From Bacteriovoracaceae bacterium UBA2428 (GTDB taxonomy: Bacteria > Bdellovibrionota > UBA2428), in assembly GCA_002343545.1 (NCBI GenBank), contig DDRA01000015.1, positions 41,480 through 78,353 on the forward strand: a stretch of 36,874 nucleotides of DNA, in the 5' to 3' direction. The notes under the pieces are model-generated. The model was not told the DNA's origin. It saw nothing but the letters and a program-made list of their open reading frames with translations, and ran no database searches. Positions 14,527 through 22,471 of the stretch are shown here, piece after piece. Every line of letters starts with the position of its first letter. The first letter of the stretch is position 1. The position numbers and the translations under genes are program-made.

Positions 14527-15249
14527 ATGGACTTCATCGATTTCCTCAAGAACAACCTGAGCCACGTCCTTCCGCTCTTGGTGGCCGGTGCTTTTGCCAT
14601 CGTCATCATCGCCGAGCGGACCAAGTCCCTCTTCTTCTCCTATCCCCTCCGCGACTCGAAGGGCTTCTTCGATAAGGTCCAGGAGCTCGTCTTCGCCGGT
14701 CGCACGGCCGAAGCCGTCCAGCTCTGCGAGCAGCAGGGGCAAAAGCCCGTCGCGAAGGTCGTCCGTGCCGCGCTCATGCGCGCGCACCTTCCGGACGACG
14801 CGATCGAGCAGGGCATCGCGCTCGAGCTTGCCGATGCGACCCGCCACATCCAGAAACGTACGAGCTTCGTCGCGACGATCGCGAACGTCGCGACCCTGCT
14901 GGGTCTCCTCGGCACGATCGCCGGCCTGATCGCCTCCTTCGCGGCCGTCGCGCACGCCGACGCGCAACAGAAGTCGGCCCTGCTGTCGGCCGGTATCTCG
15001 ACGGCCATGAACGCCACGATGCTCGGTCTCGCGATCGCGATTCCCTGCATGATCGCCTTCGCCGTCCTCACGAACAAAGCCAACCGCATCATCGGCGATC
15101 TCGAAGACGCGGGCCTGAAGACGTTGGACGTCCTCAAGCTCCGCTACTACTCGATGGAAACCGAAGAAACTCCTTCGGTGGGCGAAACTCTCTCGAGCCT
15201 CAAGCCGACGATGAACGGCGAGAAGGCCGCGCTGCGCCGGGTGGCGTAA
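14527..15249 (+). CDS. TolQ/ExbB/MotA-family proton-channel subunit (AglR-like gliding motor)
   Basis: 240 aa with three membrane helices (about 13-30, 114-142, 161-182). The conserved TolQ/ExbB core is clear: LLGLLGTIAGLIASF followed by LLSAGISTAMNATMLGLAIAIP. With two TolR-like partners it would form a proton-powered motor in the inner membrane. The one-TolQ plus two-TolR arrangement, followed by TPR and AgmX-type genes, is that of AglR-AglQ-AglS in Myxococcus gliding, not of the Tol-Pal system; no tolA, tolB or pal is present. Start ATG 14527 is preceded by GGAG at about 8 nt. Only one base separates it from the next gene. Confidence 0.88.
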   Translation: MDFIDFLKNNLSHVLPLLVAGAFAIVIIAERTKSLFFSYPLRDSKGFFDKVQELVFAGRTAEAVQLCEQQGQKPVAKVVRAALMRAHLPDDAIEQGIALELADATRHIQKRTSFVATIANVATLLGLLGTIAGLIASFAAVAHADAQQKSALLSAGISTAMNATMLGLAIAIPCMIAFAVLTNKANRIIGDLEDAGLKTLDVLKLRYYSMETEETPSVGETLSSLKPTMNGEKAALRRVA

Positions 15250-15250
15250 C

Positions 15251-15694
15251 ATGCATATCGAATCCGGCGACGGCCAAGACGTCGAGATCAACCTCGCCCC
15301 CGTCATCGACTGTCTGACGGTGATCGTGGCCTTCTTGCTCGCCTCGTCGAGCTTCCTCGCGATCGGCATCGTCGACGCGGGCGTGGCCGCGGGCGTACCC
15401 GCGCCCCAGGTCGACAAGGTGCCTTCCGTCCTGGTTTCGATCCAGTTGCAGGCCGACTCGGGCGTCGTCGTGAAGTCCGAGGGCAAGGCCAGCCAGAAGA
15501 CCTCGATCGTGGCGAAGGACGGCCAGCTCGATCGCGAAGCACTCGTCAAGGCGCTCGCCGACATCAAGAAAGCCTACCCCGACGTGAGCGGCGTGACCCT
15601 CGCGGCGGACGACACGGTCCCCTACGAGAAAGTCATGGGCGCGATGGAATCCATCCGCTCGCAGATTCCCGCCGTGCTGTTGGGAGGCTTCTAA
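15251..15694 (+). CDS. TolR/ExbD-family motor subunit 1 (AglQ/AglS-like)
   Basis: 147 aa with a short cytoplasmic N-terminus and one membrane helix (about 18-38: PVIDCLTVIVAFLLASSSF). Asp20 sits at the position of the essential proton-carrying Asp of TolR/ExbD. The periplasmic domain ends ADDTVPYEKVMGAMESIRS, the usual end of ExbD folds. It starts one base after the TolQ-like gene (TAACATG) and is followed with the identical one-base spacing by its paralogue. Confidence 0.86.
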   Translation: MHIESGDGQDVEINLAPVIDCLTVIVAFLLASSSFLAIGIVDAGVAAGVPAPQVDKVPSVLVSIQLQADSGVVVKSEGKASQKTSIVAKDGQLDREALVKALADIKKAYPDVSGVTLAADDTVPYEKVMGAMESIRSQIPAVLLGGF

Positions 15695-15695
15695 C

Positions 15696-16220
15696 ATGTC
15701 GCTGCGCTTCGGAAAGAAACGCCGTTTCGGCATGCGCCACAAGCCGGCGAGCGGCGAACTGAGCCTCAACATCACCGCCATGGCGGATATCTTCATGCTC
15801 ATCCTCGTGTTCCTGCTGAAGGGCTACACGAGCGGCGCGCTGGGAGTTTCGCCGAGCGCCGACGTCAAGCTGCCCGCCGCCTTCGCGAGCAAGGAGCACC
15901 TCGAGGCCCTCAAGGTCGAGATCTCCAAGACCGCGGTGCAGATCGAAGGCAAGGCGGCGGCCTCGCTCGCGGAATTCAAGTTCGCCGCGGGCGACGTCGT
16001 CGAGAACGGCGTCAGCAAGAGCCTCGACGGCGTCTTCAAGGTCGAGCGCCAACGCCAGATGCTCATCGCCAAGGCGAACGAGGACGTCAAACCCGACGCC
16101 CGTCTGATCGTGATGGCCGACAAGGGCACGCCTTACTCCACCATCAAGTCCGTTCTCGCGTCGGCCGCGGTGAACGGATACACGGACTTCAAGCTCGCCG
16201 TGATCGATTCCAGCCAGTGA
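15696..16220 (+). CDS. TolR/ExbD-family motor subunit 2 (AglS/AglQ-like)
   Basis: 174 aa with a basic N-terminus and one membrane helix (about 26-45: ITAMADIFMLILVFLLKGY). Asp31 is at the essential motor position. The periplasmic part is longer than in subunit 1 and ends KGTPYSTIKSVLASAAVNGYTDFKLAV, a typical ExbD C-terminal fold. Because both TolR-like proteins keep the Asp, both may take part in proton flow, as with AglQ and AglS. Confidence 0.86.
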   Translation: MSLRFGKKRRFGMRHKPASGELSLNITAMADIFMLILVFLLKGYTSGALGVSPSADVKLPAAFASKEHLEALKVEISKTAVQIEGKAAASLAEFKFAAGDVVENGVSKSLDGVFKVERQRQMLIAKANEDVKPDARLIVMADKGTPYSTIKSVLASAAVNGYTDFKLAVIDSSQ

Positions 16221-16249
16221 CTTCTGAGTGACGACATCGAGGGCATGAC

Positions 16250-19200
16250 ATGAGATTCGGCGACCGAAAAATTCTCGGGACCTTGGCAACCGCGGCCTGC
16301 TTGGTCGTCGGGCCCGCGCGCGCCGAAACTTCGGTCGAAGCGACCGTACGCGCCCTGCCGAAACCCGTCGTCGACGAGAACCGCGACCGTCTCGTGGACC
16401 AGGCCGCGCTCCAGGCCCAGGGCGAGGCCATCGCGAAGCTCCAGACCCTGCTCAAGAAGTACGTCGGATCCGTCCAGGAACCCTTGCTGCTCGGCCGTCT
16501 GGCCGAGGCCCAACAGCAGGACGCGGCGATTCGCTTTCGGATCGCGCACGGGCGCGCGCACCGCAGCGGCAAGGCCGTCGAGCTCGGCGACTTCAAGAAG
16601 ACGATCAAGGCTTCCATCGCGACGCTCGACGCGTTGATCGCGAAGTTCCCGTCTTTCGAGAACATCGAAGAGGCCTGGTTCCTGCGCGGCAAAGCCTTCG
16701 AGGAGATCGAAGACAAAGCGAACGCGCGCAAGAACTACCTGCACCTCGTCGACAAGTGGCCCGACGCCCTGCAGGCGCCCGCCGCGCACATGGCGCTCGC
16801 CCAGTTCGCCATCGACGAGAACAAGCACGCCGAGGCCATCGCGCAGCTCGAGAAGGTCGAGCGCCGCCCGACCGATCCCCAGTATCCCTTCGCGCTCTAC
16901 AAGCTCGCGTGGAGCCACTACAATCTCAAGAACATCCCCGCCGCGCTCGGATTCCTCGAGCGGCATATCAAGTGGTACTCCGAACGGATCAAGAACACGG
17001 AAGGCGTGCCCGACACGTCGGACGTCGCGATCCGGGACAACAGCGTGAACGAGACGGCCCTCTTCTACGTCGAGGGCATCGAACTGCGTCACCCCGACTA
17101 CAGCTCGACCAAGGCCCTCGCTTACTTCCGCGGACTCGAGAAGGGTCCGGCGCTCGGCCGGGTCATGGGGCGCTTCGCCCGCTTGCTCCGCGCGCACGGC
17201 AAAGAGGCCGAGCTCGTTGCTTGGAAGGACCTGGTCCTGAAGGAAGAAATCGAACGCGCCGAGGCGATCGAGGTCGTCATGACCTGGTTCGACGACCGCC
17301 TGAACCGCCGCAAGTACCTCGAGCTCCAATCCGTCGCGCAGGACGTCGAACGCGTCATCCAGGCCAACCGCAAGGTCGCCCGCGACTGGGAGAGCTACCG
17401 TGTCGCGGTCGATACGCTCATCGGTACGGCGCAGGAGCTCCAGAAGATCGTCATCAAAAACAAGCAGGCGACCGAGCTCGCTTCGTACTCGGCGGCCCTC
17501 GCCGGCCTCTATATGAGCATCACGCGCATCCTCGACGCGAAGGACCCCCGCATCCCGGGCGTCCATTACAACCTCGCCGAGACGCTCTTCGAGATCAAGG
17601 ACTACCCCGGCGCGACCGAGCACTACCGCTGGGTCGTGGACAACTGGACAGACTCGTCGACCTTCGACCTCGAGAACGCGAGCCTGCGCGCGATCGCGGC
17701 CCGCTACGAGATTCTGCGCAACGACAAGTTCGTCGTCGATGCCCTCGAAGCCAAGGCCCTGCCGAAGCGGGATGCGGGTCGGGTCGAAACCCGCGTCGAC
17801 GAGTGGGTGGCCTGGATCGACGCCCACGCGAAGCGTTTCGGCGCCCCGAAGGCGAGCCGCTTCAAGGTCGCGGCTGATTTCGAGGTCGCCAAGGCACGGC
17901 ACGAGAACTTCCAGAACTTCGAATTCGAGGCGAACCGTAGCCTCTACAGCCAAGGTCAGCCCAACCGGGCCGTGGCGCGCTTCCTCGAATTTGCGTCCGC
18001 TTCGCCGGACTCCAAGTTCGCGATCCCGTCGGCGGCCCTCGCTCTCGATTCCCGCATTCTCACGAACGATTGGAAACTCACGCACGAGCTCGCCCGCGAT
18101 CTCGGTAGAGAGAAGACCTGGAAGGGCGGCGAGTTCGCGACGCGTCTCGCGAAGGTCGAAGCCGATGCCTGGTTCAAGATCCTCGAGATCAAGGTGGACG
18201 GCAAAGACATGGGCGACGCGCTCGCCGCGGCCCGCGAATGCCTGAGCCGCTACGGCGGCTCGGAACGCTACCCCGACTGTATGCTCATGGCCGCCAAGAT
18301 CGAGCTGCGCCAAGGGCGCGAGGTCGAGGCGATCGAGTACCTGGATCGTCTCGTCAAGGAACGTCCCGACGCCGAAGCCGGCAAGTGGGCGCTCCTCGAG
18401 CGCGCGCGGATCTCGGAGCGCAACTACCGCTTCGCGAACGCCTTGGCCGACTACGTGGCTTTCCTCGCTAGGGACGGAAACGTGTCCGAGGTGGCTCCCC
18501 GCGTGCTTCCCTTGGCCTGGCTCGCGGATCGGGACGAAGACCTGCGTCTCTTCCTGGCCCGACCGGGACTCTGCGAAGCCGTCGCCCAGGCCGACGATCG
18601 CGCGGGCATGTGCGACCGCATGCAGGCCTTGCTCGTGCTTACGGACGCGAGCTACCGCACCGGCGAAACCAAGCTGCGCGACGGCAAATACGTCCTCGAG
18701 AACTTCCGCAAGTTCCCGGAGTCCAGCCGGGCGATCTGGGCTCTCGCCGCGCTCGCGAACGACCGCGGATTGGGTTTCGCCGATCGTCTGGAACTCCTGG
18801 GTCGCCTGGCGGAGGCTTGGGACCGCCTGGACGGACCCATGCAGTCGCAACTCCAAGGCCGTCTCGTCGAAGTCGTGAAGTCCTCGCTCGAACGTAACCG
18901 CAAGATCCTCGTGACGAGCTTTCCGCTCAAGCCCGAACGTCGGGCCATCGGCAAACGCCTCGATCGCGTGAAGGAACTCGAGTCCGAAACCGTGCGTCTC
19001 GTGAAGCTCCCGTGGACCCGCCTCAAAACCGAGGTTCTCGTCGAGCTCGCGGCGGCCTACACGGACATCGGCGACGGGCTGCGCGCTTTGCCGGCTCCTA
19101 CGGGTTTCTCCGGCGCCGAAGTCGAGGAGTACAAGCAGACCTTGATGGGTCTCTCGATGCCCTTCGACGAGAAAGCCGTCGAGCTGCGGGCGAAGGCCTT

Positions 19201-19882
19201 CGAGGTCGCCTCCGAGGCGGGCATCGACGACTCGGCGTTCTCGTTCATCGCGGAGCTCTACCTCAAGGACAACCCCTCGAAGTCCTCGGAGTTGGAAGGC
19301 TTCCGTCGTCCCGCTTCGGTCGTCGATCCCAAGGCCAAGCCGGTGGATCGGCTGGATCGCTTGCTGCCCGCGGCCCGCTGGTCGCGTTTCGACGCCAAGG
19401 CCTTCGCGAAGCTTCGCGCGGGCGACGCCGATGACCGCGCGCGCCTCTTCTATTGGACTTGGCGCCAAGCCTACGACGCCGGCAATTCCCAGTTCATGGC
19501 CTACATGGTCGCCGAAGCGAAGAAAGCCAAGGCGCTCGGCGAGGTCGAACTGGGAATCCTGGGTTACCTGACGCTCGAGCGCTCCGGCGCGCGGGCCGAA
19601 GCGCTCGCCGCCCTCGAGAACGTGCGCGCCTCGGCCGACGAGGAAACCCGCGGCGTGATCGCGTTCGAACTCGTGCAGGCCTATTACCGGAGCGGGTCGA
19701 AGGCCCGCGTCGGCAAGATCTTGGAAGACATGACCCGCGACGTGGAAAAGAAACGGAATGTATACGGACGCCTTTCGCGGGAAGATCAGAAAGTTCTGGC
19801 TGAAGCCGACGGCTGGGCGAAGGGGCGCGCGGTCGCGACCCAAGCGGCGGTCCGTCAGGAGGCGTCCGATGCGAAGCCCTAA
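16250..19882 (+). CDS. Giant periplasmic TPR protein (GltD/AgmU-like)
   Basis: 1210 aa with a signal peptide (cleavage near ARA-ET, residue 25). The rest is helical repeats; the clearest TPR-type units lie at about 125-245 (LRGKAFEEIEDKANARKNYL, ALAQFAIDENKHAEAIAQLE, LYKLAWSHYNLKNIPAALGF), and more occur around 440-470 and 690-740. Position directly after the motor genes, export, TPR content and length agree with GltD/AgmU (about 1.2 kaa), the periplasmic protein of the Myxococcus gliding complex. In such a machine it would link the inner-membrane motor to outer-membrane partners. The name is by architecture and context, not by alignment. GC-rich codon bias leaves a very long open frame on the opposite strand, which is an artefact. 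Confidence 0.8.
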   Translation: MRFGDRKILGTLATAACLVVGPARAETSVEATVRALPKPVVDENRDRLVDQAALQAQGEAIAKLQTLLKKYVGSVQEPLLLGRLAEAQQQDAAIRFRIAHGRAHRSGKAVELGDFKKTIKASIATLDALIAKFPSFENIEEAWFLRGKAFEEIEDKANARKNYLHLVDKWPDALQAPAAHMALAQFAIDENKHAEAIAQLEKVERRPTDPQYPFALYKLAWSHYNLKNIPAALGFLERHIKWYSERIKNTEGVPDTSDVAIRDNSVNETALFYVEGIELRHPDYSSTKALAYFRGLEKGPALGRVMGRFARLLRAHGKEAELVAWKDLVLKEEIERAEAIEVVMTWFDDRLNRRKYLELQSVAQDVERVIQANRKVARDWESYRVAVDTLIGTAQELQKIVIKNKQATELASYSAALAGLYMSITRILDAKDPRIPGVHYNLAETLFEIKDYPGATEHYRWVVDNWTDSSTFDLENASLRAIAARYEILRNDKFVVDALEAKALPKRDAGRVETRVDEWVAWIDAHAKRFGAPKASRFKVAADFEVAKARHENFQNFEFEANRSLYSQGQPNRAVARFLEFASASPDSKFAIPSAALALDSRILTNDWKLTHELARDLGREKTWKGGEFATRLAKVEADAWFKILEIKVDGKDMGDALAAARECLSRYGGSERYPDCMLMAAKIELRQGREVEAIEYLDRLVKERPDAEAGKWALLERARISERNYRFANALADYVAFLARDGNVSEVAPRVLPLAWLADRDEDLRLFLARPGLCEAVAQADDRAGMCDRMQALLVLTDASYRTGETKLRDGKYVLENFRKFPESSRAIWALAALANDRGLGFADRLELLGRLAEAWDRLDGPMQSQLQGRLVEVVKSSLERNRKILVTSFPLKPERRAIGKRLDRVKELESETVRLVKLPWTRLKTEVLVELAAAYTDIGDGLRALPAPTGFSGAEVEEYKQTLMGLSMPFDEKAVELRAKAFEVASEAGIDDSAFSFIAELYLKDNPSKSSELEGFRRPASVVDPKAKPVDRLDRLLPAARWSRFDAKAFAKLRAGDADDRARLFYWTWRQAYDAGNSQFMAYMVAEAKKAKALGEVELGILGYLTLERSGARAEALAALENVRASADEETRGVIAFELVQAYYRSGSKARVGKILEDMTRDVEKKRNVYGRLSREDQKVLAEADGWAKGRAVATQAAVRQEASDAKP

Positions 19883-20138
19883 TCTTGGATTTTTGCGGGG
19901 ACTTCTTTCCCTCGTTTTGGTCGGGTCGGCCTGGCCGGCCTTGGCCGAGGCTCCGCGCAGTCGCGTCATCGACTTCGAAGACGAAGTCGTCGAGGGCGTG
20001 AACCGCAAACCGCTCGACTCCCTGAACCAGATCTCCGAGCGCGACAAGCGTCGCCGCCGCATGCACCTTTACCGCAAGCGCTCCGGCTTCCGCGCCGACA
20101 CGCAAGAACTCCTCTCGGAGACGAGGTACGCGCAATGA
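19869..20138 (+). CDS. Small exported protein of the motility operon
   Basis: 89 aa from ATG 19869, overlapping the TPR gene's end by 14 bp; its stop overlaps the next start (ATGA). Signal peptide MRSPNLGFLRGLLSLVLVGS..., cleavage near ALA-EA (residue 26). The mature 63 residues are acidic then strongly basic (RVIDFEDEVVEGVNRKP ... RDKRRRRMHLYRKRSGF). No named domain. Tight coupling on both sides means it is very likely a component of the complex; by position it may correspond to one of the small Glt proteins (GltE/GltF), which I cannot prove. Confidence 0.75.
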   Translation: MRSPNLGFLRGLLSLVLVGSAWPALAEAPRSRVIDFEDEVVEGVNRKPLDSLNQISERDKRRRRMHLYRKRSGFRADTQELLSETRYAQ

Positions 20139-21721
20139 GTCGCGCTTCGGGCGACCGGTACCTTCTCGAGATCGAGAAGGGCGGCCAGAAACAACGCCTC
20201 GTTTGGGACTCGGCGCGGCCGATGCCCGTTTCGTTCCCGGTGAAGTGGGTCGCCGAAAAGAGCGGCGACAAGATCCGCTTCCGCAACCTCTCGCCCGCGA
20301 AGCTCGGCCAGGCCTACTCGGACGGCTTCATCGAGATTGGCGAACCGGGCCGGGCTCCGGTTTTGGTGGAAGGCAAAGGGCTCAAACTTCGACTCTCGAA
20401 GCTCCGGGCCGCCGCGCCCCTCTACGCGAGCGCGAATGCCGCGGACGGTGAGCTCGTGGCCTACGCGTGTTCCCGCGAGTCGATTCTCGCCACGATCCGT
20501 CCCGACGCGGACGGATCCGTGCGCTTCGGCGGCGGGGCGAGTTCCTTCCGCGTTCGCGCGACGGCCGCGGGCTACGCGATCGAATCGCAGATGGCGGGCG
20601 TCCTCGTGCGTTTCCGCGACGAGGCGGGCGCCGAGCGCGCCGCGCTCGACGTGGGACGCAGCCTCGAGATTCCCTCCTCCCGTTTGAACGCCGTCGAGAT
20701 CACGGCCGGCCGCCACGTCTGGCGTCTGGGCCGCGTCCGCGCGGTCGCCTTCGAGGCGGCGCGGGCCGAGGTCCTAGACCCGGCCGACGCCTGGTTCCGC
20801 AAACAACTCCAGCGCACGGGTATCGGTCTGGCCGTCGTCGCGCTCGCGCTCGTGCTGTGGCCGAGCGGATCGAAGCCGGTCCACTCGCCGGACGAGCAGA
20901 TCATCCCCGAACAATACGCCAAGATCCTCATGAAGCCGCAGGCCGTGAAGCCGACCGAAACGGTCGAAGCTCGTACGGGCGGCGGCGGTTCGCCCGAGGC
21001 GGGCGGCACCGCGGCCGGTCAGAAGGTCGAGGGCAAGGCGCCCGTCCAGGCTTCGAAGGCGAGCCAAACGGCCGTCGCGCGGGCCTTCCGCGCGCAGGCC
21101 CTGCAGAACTCCGTGCGCGGCCTGGTCAAGGGCGGCATGACGACCTTCCTCGCCCAGGGCGGCACGTTGCTGCTCGGTTCGGATAGCTCGAACCAGGCCA
21201 AGAAGATCTTCGACGGCGCGGCCGACACGGGCGTCATGCCCGCCTCGCCCGACGCCGGTTACGCCCGCGGCCCGAACGTCGAAGTCGGCGTGGGCGGCGG
21301 CGGCTTTGGCGGCAAAGGCGGCACGGAACGCGGCGTAGGCTACGGCTCGGGCAAGCGCGCCGGCGTCGGCGGCCAAGGCGGGGCTTTCGTTTCGCTCGAT
21401 TTGCCGGGTTCGTCGGTCGCCGACGGCTTGAGCAAGGACGAGGTCGGCAAGGTCATCCACGCCCACATGGCCGAGGTTCGTTACTGTTACGAGTCTTCGA
21501 TGATCCGTAACCCCGACCTCGCTGGTAAGCTTGTCCTGGACTTCACCATTGGACCCCAGGGTTCCGTCACCTCCGCATCGGTGAAGGAATCCTCGCTCCT
21601 CGATCCGCGGCTTGATGACTGTATCCTGCGCCGCCTCACGAAATGGGCGTTCCCCAAACCGAAAGGAAACGTTTCGGTCGCCGTTTCGTATCCGTTCATC
21701 TTCAAGGCGCTTCAGAGGTAG
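20135..21721 (+). CDS. Inner-membrane protein with AgmX-type C-terminal domain (GltG/GltJ-like)
   Basis: 528 aa. Cytoplasmic part 1-225 is beta-rich with two similar halves (about 5-90 and 108-200), FHA-like in strand pattern but without a clear phosphopeptide motif. One membrane helix follows (about 227-244, GIGLAVVALALVLWPSG). Then comes a Gly-rich periplasmic linker (280-415) and a C-terminal domain 435-528: IHAHMAEVRYCYESSM, KLVLDFTIGPQGSV and DDCILRRLTKWAFPKP. That domain, with its paired Cys (C451, C496), is the AgmX/PglI-type TonB-like domain. In Myxococcus, GltG and GltJ carry this tail and span the periplasm to reach outer-membrane proteins. The topology fits a motor-driven, TonB-like transducer. 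Confidence 0.83.
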   Translation: MSRASGDRYLLEIEKGGQKQRLVWDSARPMPVSFPVKWVAEKSGDKIRFRNLSPAKLGQAYSDGFIEIGEPGRAPVLVEGKGLKLRLSKLRAAAPLYASANAADGELVAYACSRESILATIRPDADGSVRFGGGASSFRVRATAAGYAIESQMAGVLVRFRDEAGAERAALDVGRSLEIPSSRLNAVEITAGRHVWRLGRVRAVAFEAARAEVLDPADAWFRKQLQRTGIGLAVVALALVLWPSGSKPVHSPDEQIIPEQYAKILMKPQAVKPTETVEARTGGGGSPEAGGTAAGQKVEGKAPVQASKASQTAVARAFRAQALQNSVRGLVKGGMTTFLAQGGTLLLGSDSSNQAKKIFDGAADTGVMPASPDAGYARGPNVEVGVGGGGFGGKGGTERGVGYGSGKRAGVGGQGGAFVSLDLPGSSVADGLSKDEVGKVIHAHMAEVRYCYESSMIRNPDLAGKLVLDFTIGPQGSVTSASVKESSLLDPRLDDCILRRLTKWAFPKPKGNVSVAVSYPFIFKALQR

Positions 21722-21727
21722 CAGGAT

Positions 21728-22471
21728 ATGAAAAAACGAATCGTTCTCGTGGCGATGGCCTTCGGCCTCGTCGCTCCGTGGATGGAAAGCGCGCGCGCGC
21801 AGGCGGAAGCGCCCGCGGGCGCCGAGTCCAAGCCGGAAGAGCTCGACGTCGAGGCCATCAAGAAAAAGTACTGGGCGACGGGCGACGAGTCCCAGCTGGG
21901 CGTGGTGCAGAACCGCCTCTACTCGAAGGGCGGCAAGTTCGCGCTCGGCGTGCTGGGCGGTCTGGCGCTCAGCGACCCCTTCAACACGATCCGTCCCCTC
22001 GGCGCGACCTTCGGGTATAACTTCTCCGAACTCTGGGGCCTGCACCTCGTGGCTTGGAAGCACAACTCGACGACGTCGGGCGCCTACGACGTCTTGCGCG
22101 CGACCGGAAAAGACTTCAGCTACGTTCTCGCGCAGCACTATTACGGCCTCGAAGGCACGGCGAGTCTCCTCTACGGTAAGCTGAGCTTCCTCGGCGCCAA
22201 GATCGTCTATTACGACCTTCACCTCTCGGCCGCGGCCGGCAACACGAAGACGGAGTGGGAGAACGCGATGACCCTGGGCGGCGGCCTCGGCCAACGCTTC
22301 TACGTCACGCAGAGCCTCTCGATCCGGGTCGATTACCGCTTCCAGCACTACCGCGAGGTCCAGAAAGAAAAAGTCGTGCCGACGGCGCTCGGCGAGATCA
22401 TCGGCACGCGTTCGAACTTCACCCACAACGTTCATTTTGGACTCGACTTCCTCTTCGGCGGTGGCCAATGA
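21728..22471 (+). CDS. Outer-membrane beta-barrel protein (GltA/GltB-like, OMP_myx_plus type)
   Basis: 247 aa with a signal peptide (cleavage near ARA-QA, residue 24). A short acidic lead follows, then about eight amphipathic strands, for example FALGVLGGLALSDPF, PLGATFGYNFSELWGLHLVAW and SIRVDYRFQHY, ending in HFGLDFLFGGG. The layout matches the myxobacterial-type outer membrane beta-barrel family to which GltA and GltB belong. It would anchor the periplasmic complex in the outer membrane. The start lies 6 bp after the upstream stop with AGCAGGA before it; the 3' end overlaps the next gene by 4 bp (ATGA). Confidence 0.8.
   Translation: MKKRIVLVAMAFGLVAPWMESARAQAEAPAGAESKPEELDVEAIKKKYWATGDESQLGVVQNRLYSKGGKFALGVLGGLALSDPFNTIRPLGATFGYNFSELWGLHLVAWKHNSTTSGAYDVLRATGKDFSYVLAQHYYGLEGTASLLYGKLSFLGAKIVYYDLHLSAAAGNTKTEWENAMTLGGGLGQRFYVTQSLSIRVDYRFQHYREVQKEKVVPTALGEIIGTRSNFTHNVHFGLDFLFGGGQ

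Noticed and set aside
14527..16220. Tol-Pal system
   Set aside because: TolQ- and TolR-like genes are present, but there is no TolA, TolB or Pal; two TolR-like genes and the downstream AgmX-tail, TPR and barrel genes fit the Agl/Glt type.
16133..20062. Open frame of about 1300 codons on the minus strand
   Set aside because: It is the exact antisense of the TPR gene. The strong G/C third-position bias removes stop codons on the other strand, and the translation is a low-complexity run of Glu, Arg, Leu, Asp and Val with no start signal.
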